A DNA stretch of 6,842 nucleotides from an uncultured Oscillospiraceae bacterium (GTDB lineage: Bacteria > Bacillota_A > Clostridia > Oscillospirales > Oscillospiraceae), in assembly GCA_944387745.1 (NCBI GenBank), contig CALXGD010000064.1, positions 1 to 6,842 of the forward strand, in the 5' to 3' direction. Positions 1-6,516 of the stretch are shown in pieces. The position numbers and the translations under genes are program-made. Under the pieces are notes generated by a model that did no database searches, was not told where the DNA came from, and saw nothing but the letters and a program-made list of their open reading frames with translations. How positions within the stretch are numbered: the first letter of the stretch is position 1; every line of letters starts with the position of its first letter.

Positions 1-413
1 AAAATGGCCACGTCCGCAATGGGCACGTCCTTCAGTCCAAAGCTGTACCCCAAATTCAGGAAAAAGTAGACCCCCATGCACAGCCAGCTTTTTGGGGGAA
101 ACTGCCCCACCCAGGCCAGGCCAATCAGCACACCTAGCAGCAGCACACACTCCGCCGCCGCGTGGGAGGGGGGCACCGCGCCGCTGGCGATGGGCCGCCG
201 GCACTTGGTGGGGTGCTGCCGGTCCCTGTCCACGTCCCGGATGTCGTTGATGATATAGACCAGCGAGGCCAGCACGCAGAACGCCAACACCGCGCAGGCG
301 GTCCGCCAGAGGAGCACCAGCTCCGTCAGGCGGCCGCTGAACACCAGGGGCAGCGCCACCAGAAGATTTTTGATGCAATGCTTGGGCCGCAGCAGCTGCA
401 GATAGGGTTTCAC
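1..413 (-). CDS. UbiA-family polyprenyl-phosphate phosphoribosyltransferase (DPPR synthase-like), N-terminal part
   Basis: The 5' 137 codons of a UbiA-superfamily membrane prenyltransferase; the gene runs off the left edge. Known family members of about 290-300 residues move 5-phosphoribose from PRPP to decaprenyl or another polyprenyl phosphate. Seen here: an N-terminal LLRPKHCIKN segment, the first Asp-rich motif NDIRDVDRD (residues 56-64; N56, D57, D60 and D64 fit NDxxDxxxD) that binds Mg-diphosphate, followed directly by RQHPTKCRRPIASG, which is typical of the DPPR branch rather than of ubiquinone or heme UbiA enzymes. A YSFGLKDVPIADV stretch (123-135) also matches that branch. The GTG start at 413 lies 4 bases after the stop of the upstream gene, whose last codons supply the AGGTGA ribosome binding site, so translation is probably coupled. 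Superfamily assignment is firm. The substrate is inferred from these motifs, and the second Asp motif lies outside the window. Confidence 0.9.
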   Translation of the reverse strand, partial: MKPYLQLLRPKHCIKNLLVALPLVFSGRLTELVLLWRTACAVLAFCVLASLVYIINDIRDVDRDRQHPTKCRRPIASGAVPPSHAAAECVLLLGVLIGLAWVGQFPPKSWLCMGVYFFLNLGYSFGLKDVPIADVAI

Positions 414-417
414 CGGA

Positions 418-1638
418 TCACCTCGTCAAAAATTGGACCAGCTCCCGATAGCCGGACAGGTTCAGCAGAATCTCACACAGGAGGAAGCCCCATAAAATTC
501 CCTCATACACCGCCCCTGGTCTCCGCCCGGTCTGGGGCCGCACGGACAGGGCGGCAATCAGCACCTGGGCCGGCCAGTGGTGGAGGGAGTAGAGGAACCC
601 CTCCTTCAAGCCATATTGAATCACTCCATGGAGCAGCAGATTGCACCCCAGCACACCCAACGGAGCCCACAGCAGGGGATTTTTCCACTCCCGCGCCGCC
701 GTCCAGACCAGCAGCGCCAGCCAGACCAGACAGGCCGCCGTAATCCACACCGGCGCGGAGGGCAGAAAGGACAGGGCGTCCCCCGGAAAGGCCCCGAAGG
801 GGGTGGCGGAGACAGTGTCCAGCCAGAATACCGTGGAGCCGAAAAACGCGTAAAAAATCCGCACCAAAAGCTCCCCCAGAGGGAACTGGTCCCGAAAGCT
901 CTGGGCGCTGCCCAGCCCGCCGGAGATGATGTTGGCAAAGAAAAATTCTCCCACCGGCAGCAGGGCCGTGATGGCACAGAAGCACACACCCCCCAGAAGC
1001 AGCACCAGCGCCCTCTCCCGACGCCGGCCCGGATGGCCCAGCCATACAATGACGGCCCACAGGGCGCAGTTGGTGATGGTCACGCCGGCGGCCAGCACCC
1101 CCAGAACGACGAGGACGGGCCCACTCCCCCGGCGGGCGTAGAAAAAGGTCATCAGAAGAAGCAGAGCGGACCAGATGTAGGTCTCCGCCACAAAGGTGTA
1201 GAACAGGGTGGAGAAGGCCAGGGCATACACGGCGCACAGCAGCAGGGCCCGCCGCTGGCTGAGGCCAACCTGCAGCCGAAGAATCCGCTCCAGATAGAGG
1301 GTCGAGAGCAGGGACAGCCCCATCTGGAGCAGGACGATGTGGCCGTAGTGCTCCGCCGCGCTCACCGGTCCAAAGATCAGCCCCTCCAGCCAGGTGAGGG
1401 CGCTGGCCAGGACCAGGAACAGGGGGTGCTTGATAATGCGGGCTGAGGTGTCCATGGGGACGGCATAAAAATTCAGGGCACAGTACACGTCGTCCGCTGA
1501 GAACAGCCGGTCGTTGTGGGCCAGGGTCACGTCAAAGAAGGAGGTTCCCTGTAAAAAACAGAACACCGCCCCATAGATCGCCGCCAAGAGCAGGAAAAAC
1601 GCCCCGCGGAACCAGAGGTCCCGCCGTTCGAGTTCCAT
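418..1638 (-). CDS. Polytopic membrane protein, candidate GT-C-type glycosyltransferase
   Basis: A 406-residue hydrophobic protein with roughly 9-11 predicted membrane spans; I do not recognise a named family with certainty. After the first span (about residues 10-30) comes an extracytoplasmic loop with HNDRLFSADD (41-50), then RIIKHPLF (67-74) and an AETYIW segment (151-156). An acidic pair soon after the first span and an AETY-like segment recall GT-C glycosyltransferases, which use lipid-phosphate sugars outside the membrane; that role is inference. The ATG at 1638 is preferred because it lies 2 bases after the stop of the upstream gene and has a GAGAGGGGAG ribosome binding site about 8 bases upstream. 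A GTG at 1659 in the same frame would overlap that gene and sits before this site. It is the middle gene of a three-gene operon whose last gene is the DPPR synthase-like enzyme, consistent with use of a polyprenyl-linked pentose. Alternatives are a flippase-like or other surface-polymer protein. Confidence 0.8.
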   Translation of the reverse strand: MELERRDLWFRGAFFLLLAAIYGAVFCFLQGTSFFDVTLAHNDRLFSADDVYCALNFYAVPMDTSARIIKHPLFLVLASALTWLEGLIFGPVSAAEHYGHIVLLQMGLSLLSTLYLERILRLQVGLSQRRALLLCAVYALAFSTLFYTFVAETYIWSALLLLMTFFYARRGSGPVLVVLGVLAAGVTITNCALWAVIVWLGHPGRRRERALVLLLGGVCFCAITALLPVGEFFFANIISGGLGSAQSFRDQFPLGELLVRIFYAFFGSTVFWLDTVSATPFGAFPGDALSFLPSAPVWITAACLVWLALLVWTAAREWKNPLLWAPLGVLGCNLLLHGVIQYGLKEGFLYSLHHWPAQVLIAALSVRPQTGRRPGAVYEGILWGFLLCEILLNLSGYRELVQFLTR

Positions 1639-1640
1639 GG

Positions 1641-3104
1641 CTACCGCTCCCCTCTCCACTGGTCCTCCGGCTGAAACACCACCGCCAGGTCGCCGGGCAC
1701 CTCATGGTAGTAGCGGCTGGTGATTTTAAACGTGTCACCCTCCCAGAGGTAGTCCGGGTTGGGATAGGCCGGCAGGACCACTTCCGCCGCCCCCTGGGCC
1801 ACCGCCTGTTCCAGGGCGGCAATCCGCTCCCCCTCCAGGGCGTGGATGGGCACAAACAGGTGGACATAAAACACCAGCACCCAGACCCCCACAGCCAGGG
1901 GGACTCCCCGCCGCACCCATAGGGGCAGACGGTCCAACTCCAGGGCAGAGAGCAGATTCCCCGCCGTCACCGTGAGACACACATAGGATAAGTACAGACA
2001 CCGGGCCCCGATGGGGGATACAGCCAGCAGGGGCAGGGCGGACACCGCCGACCCGGCCCAGAAAAACAGGGCCCGATTCCGGGCCGCCCCCCGGGGCAGC
2101 CACCGCCAACAGCCCGCCCCCAGGGCCAGGCCCCACAGTACGACGACGGCCAGATCCTCTGTAGGGCCTTCTCCCCAGTAGTCCATTGCAAACCGGAGAC
2201 AGCCCAGCACCAGCAGCGCCGCCAAAAACCGATCCACCGCCGCTCTCTTGGAGCGGAAAAACCAGACCACACCCAGCCCCGTCAGCCCCAGAAAGAGCAC
2301 CGGACAGCCTGTGATGAAAAATTCCAGCACCACCGCTTGGTTTTCCTCCACACGCTCCAGCAGGCTGGACATTCCCTGGCCCAGGCCAGTCTCATAGGCC
2401 CCGCCCGGGGTCCAGATCAGCCCGTAGGAGGGGGACAGAAACAGCAGCAGCGCCCCTAAAATTGTCCCCGCACAAAACGACACCGTGGCCAGGGAGACGG
2501 CCCGCCGCCCGATCCACTCCCCAGCAAGCAGGACAATGCCCGCCCAGACGGCGTACACTGTGTCGTTTTCGATGAAAAACTGGCTGAAAAAGCCCAGGAA
2601 AAACACAGCCGCAACCCGTCCGGCCCCCGCTGAGACGGGCTGCTTCTCAAACACCGCCCCCAGCAGCCAGAAGGCCGCCAGCAGCAGTGCCGCAGGGGGG
2701 ACATAGTTGAAAAAGCCCGCCGCCCAGGGATAGACCTGGGCAAAGAGGTCCCGGGGCAGGGCCAGCAGGGCCGCCCCCATCAACAGGGTCCCCCACAGCC
2801 CCCGCCCTCCGGCGTTCCTGGCAGCGAAATAGACGGTTCCGAATAGAAACAGCGCCCGAAGTAGCTCCCGCACCAGCTTCCGGCTCCCAGCCACATAGGC
2901 CAGCAGATTGCCGGAGATGCGTCCATTGTAGGTCTGCCAGCCGGAGATCAGCGTCTCCAGCAGGTCCAGGGGACCGGTCAGGTTCCGCCCCAGCTCTTCC
3001 CGAAACCAGTCGTCCCCGATCACCGGGAACAGCCAGCACAGGCCCAGCAGCGCCAGAAACAGGGCCGCCCAGCCCAGCCCGGTGCGCACGCGATTTGCTT
3101 CCAT
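1641..3104 (-). CDS. Polytopic membrane protein, DUF6056-like, candidate glycosyltransferase
   Basis: A 487-residue integral membrane protein with about 11-12 hydrophobic segments, the first at residues 11-29. Directly after it comes GDDW (30-33), then WQTYNGRISGN (56-66). A DD pair in the first outer loop followed by a Tyr-Asn-Gly-Arg segment resembles the uncharacterised DUF6056 membrane proteins; I make that match from memory. The C-terminal 65 residues (about 423-487) are hydrophilic and probably extracytoplasmic. The overall plan resembles GT-C glycosyltransferases, so transfer of a lipid-linked sugar to a surface acceptor is a reasonable guess. First gene of its operon, 2 bases before the next gene, with its own promoter at 3226-3198. 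Start choice is uncertain: ATG 3104 gives a normal N-terminus, while TTG 3122 is 10 bases from the GGAGG core. The frame stays open back to 3242, but starts upstream of about 3190 precede the predicted transcription start. Confidence 0.8.
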   Translation of the reverse strand: MEANRVRTGLGWAALFLALLGLCWLFPVIGDDWFREELGRNLTGPLDLLETLISGWQTYNGRISGNLLAYVAGSRKLVRELLRALFLFGTVYFAARNAGGRGLWGTLLMGAALLALPRDLFAQVYPWAAGFFNYVPPAALLLAAFWLLGAVFEKQPVSAGAGRVAAVFFLGFFSQFFIENDTVYAVWAGIVLLAGEWIGRRAVSLATVSFCAGTILGALLLFLSPSYGLIWTPGGAYETGLGQGMSSLLERVEENQAVVLEFFITGCPVLFLGLTGLGVVWFFRSKRAAVDRFLAALLVLGCLRFAMDYWGEGPTEDLAVVVLWGLALGAGCWRWLPRGAARNRALFFWAGSAVSALPLLAVSPIGARCLYLSYVCLTVTAGNLLSALELDRLPLWVRRGVPLAVGVWVLVFYVHLFVPIHALEGERIAALEQAVAQGAAEVVLPAYPNPDYLWEGDTFKITSRYYHEVPGDLAVVFQPEDQWRGER

Positions 3105-3111
3105 ACCGTCT

Positions 3112-3131
3112 CGCACGCGCAAACGCGCGCG
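3112..3131 (-). promoter_or_regulatory. GC-rich hairpin between ribosome binding site and ATG
   Basis: On the minus strand, 3131-3124 pairs with 3119-3112 (eight pairs, one G-U) around a TTTG loop at 3123-3120. It lies between the GGGGAGGG ribosome binding site (3139-3132) and the ATG at 3104. When folded, it leaves about 8 bases between the GGAGG core and the ATG; unfolded, the gap is 28. The loop also holds the alternative TTG start (3122-3120). The base pairing is seen; any effect on initiation is inferred. Confidence 0.5.
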
Positions 3132-3139
3132 CCCTCCCC
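3132..3139 (-). promoter_or_regulatory. Strong ribosome binding site GGGGAGGG of the membrane-protein operon
   Basis: Reads GGGGAGGG on the minus strand and matches the 3' end of 16S rRNA well. Its GGAGG core (3137-3133) is 10 bases from TTG 3122 and 28 bases from ATG 3104, so it decides the start only if the hairpin at 3131-3112 is either ignored (TTG) or folded (ATG). Confidence 0.6.
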
Positions 3140-3143
3140 TCTC

Positions 3144-3163
3144 CCGGAGCAGCCATCCTCCGG
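3144..3163 (-). promoter_or_regulatory. Leader hairpin upstream of the ribosome binding site
   Basis: CCGGAG (3163-3158) and CTCCGG (3149-3144) form a six-pair stem with an 8-base loop in the predicted 5' leader, about 30-50 bases after the likely transcription start. It ends 4 bases before the ribosome binding site. No U-run follows, so it is not a terminator. It may only stabilise or structure the leader. Confidence 0.35.
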
Positions 3164-3197
3164 TCCGTCTGTCCAGTTTCCGCCGGACGCAGGAATC

Positions 3198-3226
3198 ATT
3201 ATACCGTCTGTATCCCCGTTTGGCAA
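3198..3226 (-). promoter_or_regulatory. Sigma-A promoter for the three-gene membrane operon
   Basis: On the minus strand, TTGCCA (3226-3221) is followed after exactly 17 bases by a perfect TATAAT (3203-3198). Expected transcription start is near 3191, giving a leader of about 70-90 bases before the first gene. The promoter starts 13 bases after the stop of the PBP gene, and no terminator separates them, so this operon may be read from here and also by read-through. Confidence 0.8.
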
Positions 3227-3238
3227 GGGTGCATCCCG

Positions 3239-4606
3239 TCAATATCCGTTCACCAGCGCGTCCAGCACCCGAGCAGCCACATCCCCTGCCGCTCCGGAGC
3301 CGCTGCCGCCCTCCTCCACCACCACAGCGAAGGCGTAGGGCGCGTCCTCGTTCCGCAGAAATCCCACAAACCAGGCGGTGGGCCGCTTTCCTCCCCCCAC
3401 CTCTGCGGTGCCCGACTTGGCGCAGATGTCCATATTGGGGAACCGGTCAGAGCCGTAGGTCTGGACCACGTTCTGGGCCATGAGGCCGGCCAAAATCTGA
3501 GCCGTATCCCGGTCGATAAGCCGCCCGGTGGTCCCGCCGAAGGGCAGGGAGAGGCGGGGCAGCCCCCCGTCCACCTCCTGAATCAGCCGGGGGACGGCGG
3601 CCTTCCCTCCATTGGCCACGGCCCCCATCCACACCATCATGGCGCAGGGGTTCACCAGGTCGTTGAACTGGCCCACACCGGACCAGCCCAGCTCCCCCTG
3701 GGCCGTCCCCGGATCATAGCTCCCCGCCGCGGTCCGAATTCCGTCCACGGAATAGCGGTCCAGCAGGCCCGCCTTGTCCGCGTAGTGTTCCAGGACGTCC
3801 GCCCCCAGCTCCACCGACAGCTGGGCAAATACCCCGTTGCAAGAGCTGGCGAAAGCCGTCCCGATATCCATCTCCCCGTGGGCGGAGGGGCAGGTGATGG
3901 TCTCACCCCCCACCACGGTGGAGCCGGTACAGGTAAACTGCCGCTGGAACAGGTCCGGAATCTGCTCGATCGCCGCTGTCAGAGTGACAGTCTTAAACAC
4001 GGAGCCAGGCGTGAAGGTCCCGGACAGGAAGCGGTTGACGTACACCCCCTCATAGTGTCCATCCCCCTCCTGAATATCCGGGGGATTGGCCGGGTCGAAG
4101 GCCGGGGCGGAGACCATACACAAGATCTCCCCGGTTTTATAGTTGTACACCCCCACCGCCCCCCGGCGGCCATTTAGGGCCTGATATGCCTCGTAGTTCA
4201 GACGGGCGTCTAGGGTCAGATACAGGTCGTTCCCCTGGCCGAAGGGGTTGTCCGCCCCGGTGAGGAAGTTGTAGCCGGAGAGTTCATCGGCGAAGGCCAC
4301 CAGGGCGCTGGTGCCAATGGCCCCGCTGGGGTCCCCCACCGCGTGGAGGGTGGCCATGCGGACGGTCTGGTTGGCATAGTACTGCCGGTTTCCGTCCTCA
4401 TCCACCCAGGAGAGCAGGTCTCCATCCCGGTCCAGCACCCGGCCCACGGACAGCTGCCCTTGGCTGTTGTACAGGTGCCGGTTGGCGGCGAAGGAGGCCC
4501 AGTCCCCTCCGTACCAGAAAAAGCGCACCACAAACAGGGACGTACCCAGCAGAAGCGCGGCGGTGAGAATCAGACAGATCACGGTGCGCGTCTCAATTTT
4601 TTTCAC
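3239..4606 (-). CDS. Class B penicillin-binding protein, PbpA-like peptidoglycan transpeptidase
   Basis: A 455-residue D,D-transpeptidase that crosslinks peptide stems of peptidoglycan outside the membrane. One N-terminal membrane anchor (about residues 8-28) is followed by a shortened pedestal region carrying GRVLDRDG (55-62), the form here of the RGxIxDRxG signature of class B PBPs. The transpeptidase domain spans about 125-455 with all catalytic motifs intact: SxxK as S202-VF-K205 (nucleophile S202) in TFTPGSVFK, SxN as S255-C-N257, and KSGT at 397-400. Length and layout fit the PbpA type paired with RodA in actinobacteria better than long PBP2/SpoVD proteins; no PASTA domains are present. 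The GTG start at 4606 lies inside the end of the SEDS gene (14-base overlap) behind a GGGGAGGGAG ribosome binding site, so expression is probably coupled. It is the expected crosslinking partner of that polymerase. A symbol such as pbpA would be by analogy only. Confidence 0.95.
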   Translation of the reverse strand: MKKIETRTVICLILTAALLLGTSLFVVRFFWYGGDWASFAANRHLYNSQGQLSVGRVLDRDGDLLSWVDEDGNRQYYANQTVRMATLHAVGDPSGAIGTSALVAFADELSGYNFLTGADNPFGQGNDLYLTLDARLNYEAYQALNGRRGAVGVYNYKTGEILCMVSAPAFDPANPPDIQEGDGHYEGVYVNRFLSGTFTPGSVFKTVTLTAAIEQIPDLFQRQFTCTGSTVVGGETITCPSAHGEMDIGTAFASSCNGVFAQLSVELGADVLEHYADKAGLLDRYSVDGIRTAAGSYDPGTAQGELGWSGVGQFNDLVNPCAMMVWMGAVANGGKAAVPRLIQEVDGGLPRLSLPFGGTTGRLIDRDTAQILAGLMAQNVVQTYGSDRFPNMDICAKSGTAEVGGGKRPTAWFVGFLRNEDAPYAFAVVVEEGGSGSGAAGDVAARVLDALVNGY

Positions 4607-6401
4607 GGTCTCCCTCCCCTCCCGCAGTCCGGTCCCGTTTCGTTATCAGGTTGCCCAGCCACTGCTCCCCGTGTGTTTTCTCCGTTCGAATCGCAAAGCT
4701 GGCGTTGCTCCGGGTGTCCGCCGCCTTCAAAAAGGCCAACAGCCCCCAGGAGGCCAGCATGGACGAGCCGCCGTTGGACACAAAGGGAAAGGTAACCCCC
4801 GTGAGGGGCAGAATGTCCACCGAGCCCAACACATTCAGGCTGGTCTGGAACACCAGAAGGCTGGTGGCGGCACAGGCGGCGATGGTGTAGAAGCTAGACC
4901 GCCCCGCCCGGCAGCAGCGCACGGCGAACACCGCCAGGGCGGCGATACAGGCCACCGCCAACAGGGCGATGATCAGGCCCCACTCCTCGCACAGCATCCC
5001 GAACACCAGGTCGGTGTCGGCGGCGGCCACCCGGTGGAGCCAGCCCTCCCCCGGCCCCACGCCGATGAGTCCGCCAGAGGCGGCGGCGGACATGGCGCGG
5101 GTCTGCTGAAAGCCTCCGTCGGAGGCCTGCTCCCAGGCGTGGCCCCAGGCGGCGAACCGCCGGAGGATATAGGGCTTCAGCGTCACCAGCATCAGCCCTC
5201 CGAACACCGCCCCACCGCAGATGAGGGCCAGAGTGGTGTAGTCCCCAGAGCGCAGATAGGCGATGACCAAAAAGGTCGCAAAAAAGATGGCGGCGGTGCC
5301 AAAGTCGCTCATCCGGGCCAGACAGCCCATGCACGCCCCGGTGAGGACAATGAACAGCCCCAGATTCCGCCTCCGAAACAGCCGCTCCAGAGTGGCGGAA
5401 CCGGCGAAAATATAGCAGATTTTTGCCAGCTCCGAGGGCTGGAAGGAGAGACCAAACAGACTTACCCAGTTGGCCGCCCCATACTTCACATCCCCCAGCA
5501 CCAGAGACAGACTCAGCAGAAATACGGCTCCGGCGGCCATGATCCACCGGATTTTACGCACTCGGTCTAAATCGCGTAAAAATACGCCTACCGTCAAGAA
5601 CAGAAGTATCCCCAAAAGGACGGCAAACAGCTGTTTCAGCGCCGAACCGGGCGCTGAGGAAGCCGTCACCGCCAGGGATAACGTGGACAGGAAAAAGGCG
5701 ATGGTCTCCATCTCAAAGCCCGTCCGGCCCAGGCCCCGGAGAATCAGAACGTACAGCCACATCACCAGACACAGCCCCAAAAACACCGCGGGCAGGAGAA
5801 GCGCGTACTCCTCCCCGGCGGAGAAGAAAAACTGTAGGGCCGTGAGCGCCTGAAACACAGTTAGCAGAATCAGGGGCCCCCAGGGGGAGGCCGGCTGTTC
5901 GGAGTACTTCCGGCGGCGGGCGGCCTCCTGGTCTGAGATGGGGAGCAGCACCGTGTCCACGCCCCCTAGGCTAAGTATGTCACCGAAGGTCAGGGCGGTC
6001 CCGGCCTCCGCTGCGCGGATTCCATTGACATAGGTCCCGCTTTTAGAGCCCAGGTCATACACCGTCCACTGGTCCTCCCCGGTGCGGAGAAGGGCGGCGT
6101 GTTGCCGGGAGACCACGGGGTAGTTCAAAATCACATCTGAAGCCGGGCTGCGGCCTAAGATATTCTCCCAGTGGGTCAGCGGCTCCGATGCCCCGTTGGG
6201 CAGGGACAGATAGGCCCACACCTCCGGCCTGGGGGCGGCCTTCACCAGAGCACGGAGAATCCGCGCTAGCATGAGAACGGCCAAAATTGGGAATAAAAAG
6301 CGGAGCAGCAAGGTATACCAGGCGAAGAAGTCCGGGTGCTCCCCGGGGAACTGCCGCAGGGCGACCAGACCGACCTGGAGAGAGGCGGGCAGGAAACTCA
6401 A
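4593..6401 (-). CDS. FHA domain fused to RodA/FtsW-type SEDS peptidoglycan glycosyltransferase
   Basis: A 602-residue fusion. Residues about 27-52 form one membrane span; 63-155 form a cytosolic FHA phosphothreonine-binding domain with GRS (83-85), SRQH (98-101) and SGTYVNG (121-127) all intact; about 173-562 is the multi-span SEDS core, which polymerises lipid II into glycan strands. SEDS landmarks: NWVSLFGLSFQPSELAK (311-327), SDFGTA (365-370), ADTDLVF (461-467) with D464 at the catalytic Asp position of RodA, CEEWGLI (471-477) and LPLTGVTFPFVSNGGSS (531-547). Asn543 stands where many FtsW/RodA proteins have Tyr. A basic tail (about 563-602) follows. The TTG start at 6401 is chosen because AGGAGG lies 7 bases upstream. 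It overlaps the PBP gene by 14 bases and together they form a synthase pair. RodA/FtsW versus SpoVE-like role in growth, division or sporulation cannot be settled here. FHA presence implies control by a Hanks-type Ser/Thr kinase encoded elsewhere. Confidence 0.95.
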   Translation of the reverse strand: MSFLPASLQVGLVALRQFPGEHPDFFAWYTLLLRFLFPILAVLMLARILRALVKAAPRPEVWAYLSLPNGASEPLTHWENILGRSPASDVILNYPVVSRQHAALLRTGEDQWTVYDLGSKSGTYVNGIRAAEAGTALTFGDILSLGGVDTVLLPISDQEAARRRKYSEQPASPWGPLILLTVFQALTALQFFFSAGEEYALLLPAVFLGLCLVMWLYVLILRGLGRTGFEMETIAFFLSTLSLAVTASSAPGSALKQLFAVLLGILLFLTVGVFLRDLDRVRKIRWIMAAGAVFLLSLSLVLGDVKYGAANWVSLFGLSFQPSELAKICYIFAGSATLERLFRRRNLGLFIVLTGACMGCLARMSDFGTAAIFFATFLVIAYLRSGDYTTLALICGGAVFGGLMLVTLKPYILRRFAAWGHAWEQASDGGFQQTRAMSAAASGGLIGVGPGEGWLHRVAAADTDLVFGMLCEEWGLIIALLAVACIAALAVFAVRCCRAGRSSFYTIAACAATSLLVFQTSLNVLGSVDILPLTGVTFPFVSNGGSSMLASWGLLAFLKAADTRSNASFAIRTEKTHGEQWLGNLITKRDRTAGGEGDREKN

Positions 6402-6408
6402 GTTGGCC

Positions 6409-6414
6409 CCTCCT
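6409..6414 (-). promoter_or_regulatory. Ribosome binding site AGGAGG deciding a TTG start
   Basis: A perfect AGGAGG (6414-6409, within AAAGGAGGGG) sits 7 bases upstream of TTG 6401. No other start codon lies at a suitable distance, so this site supports the TTG initiation of the FHA-SEDS gene. Confidence 0.85.
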
Positions 6415-6434
6415 TTCGCGGGAAATTTATCAAT

Positions 6435-6464
6435 AGGATACTACAAACCGCCCTCTCAGGACAA
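6435..6464 (-). promoter_or_regulatory. Probable sigma-A promoter of the FHA-SEDS/PBP operon
   Basis: On the minus strand, TTGTCC (6464-6459) and TATCCT (6440-6435) are separated by 18 bases. Each box matches the consensus at four of six positions, so this is plausible, not strong. The implied leader is about 27 bases and includes the AGGAGG site. The spacer overlaps one arm of the hairpin at 6445-6473. Confidence 0.45.
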
Positions 6465-6475
6465 GGGCGGTTTTT
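6445..6475 (+). terminator. Perfect 10-bp hairpin with T-run in plus direction
   Basis: AAACCGCCCT (6445-6454) pairs fully with AGGGCGGTTT (6464-6473) around a 9-base loop, and the plus strand continues to five T at 6471-6475. It has intrinsic terminator form for plus-strand transcripts; on the minus strand only three T follow. No plus-strand gene precedes it, so it may stop antisense transcription, act weakly in both directions, or serve the promoter it overlaps. Confidence 0.5.
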
Positions 6476-6516
6476 CCCAATTCCAATTTGTGTTCCTAAG
6501 CTCAAAGTTTTCCTTG

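Noticed and set aside
577..1446. Plus-strand open frame of 289 codons opposite the left membrane protein gene
   Set aside because: Gln/Gly/Pro-rich translation without recognisable features, antisense to a coherent membrane protein in an operon.
1639..1659. GTG 1659 as start of the middle membrane protein
   Set aside because: It overlaps the upstream gene and precedes the GAGAGGGGAG ribosome binding site, which is well placed for ATG 1638.
3105..3242. N-terminal extension of the DUF6056-like protein back to a start at 3242
   Set aside because: The extension would read through the TTGCCA/TATAAT promoter, begin before the predicted transcript start, and overlap the end of the PBP gene. Its residues are Arg-rich and not signal-like.
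3095..4177. Long plus-strand open frame of 360 codons opposite the PBP gene
   Set aside because: The predicted protein is rich in Gly, His, Pro, Gln and Arg with no domain, and it lies antisense to a gene with intact catalytic motifs. High GC content readily produces such open frames.
4467..5570. Long plus-strand open frame of 367 codons opposite the SEDS gene
   Set aside because: Low-complexity Gly/Gln/His/Pro-rich translation with no membrane span or motif, fully antisense to a well-supported gene.
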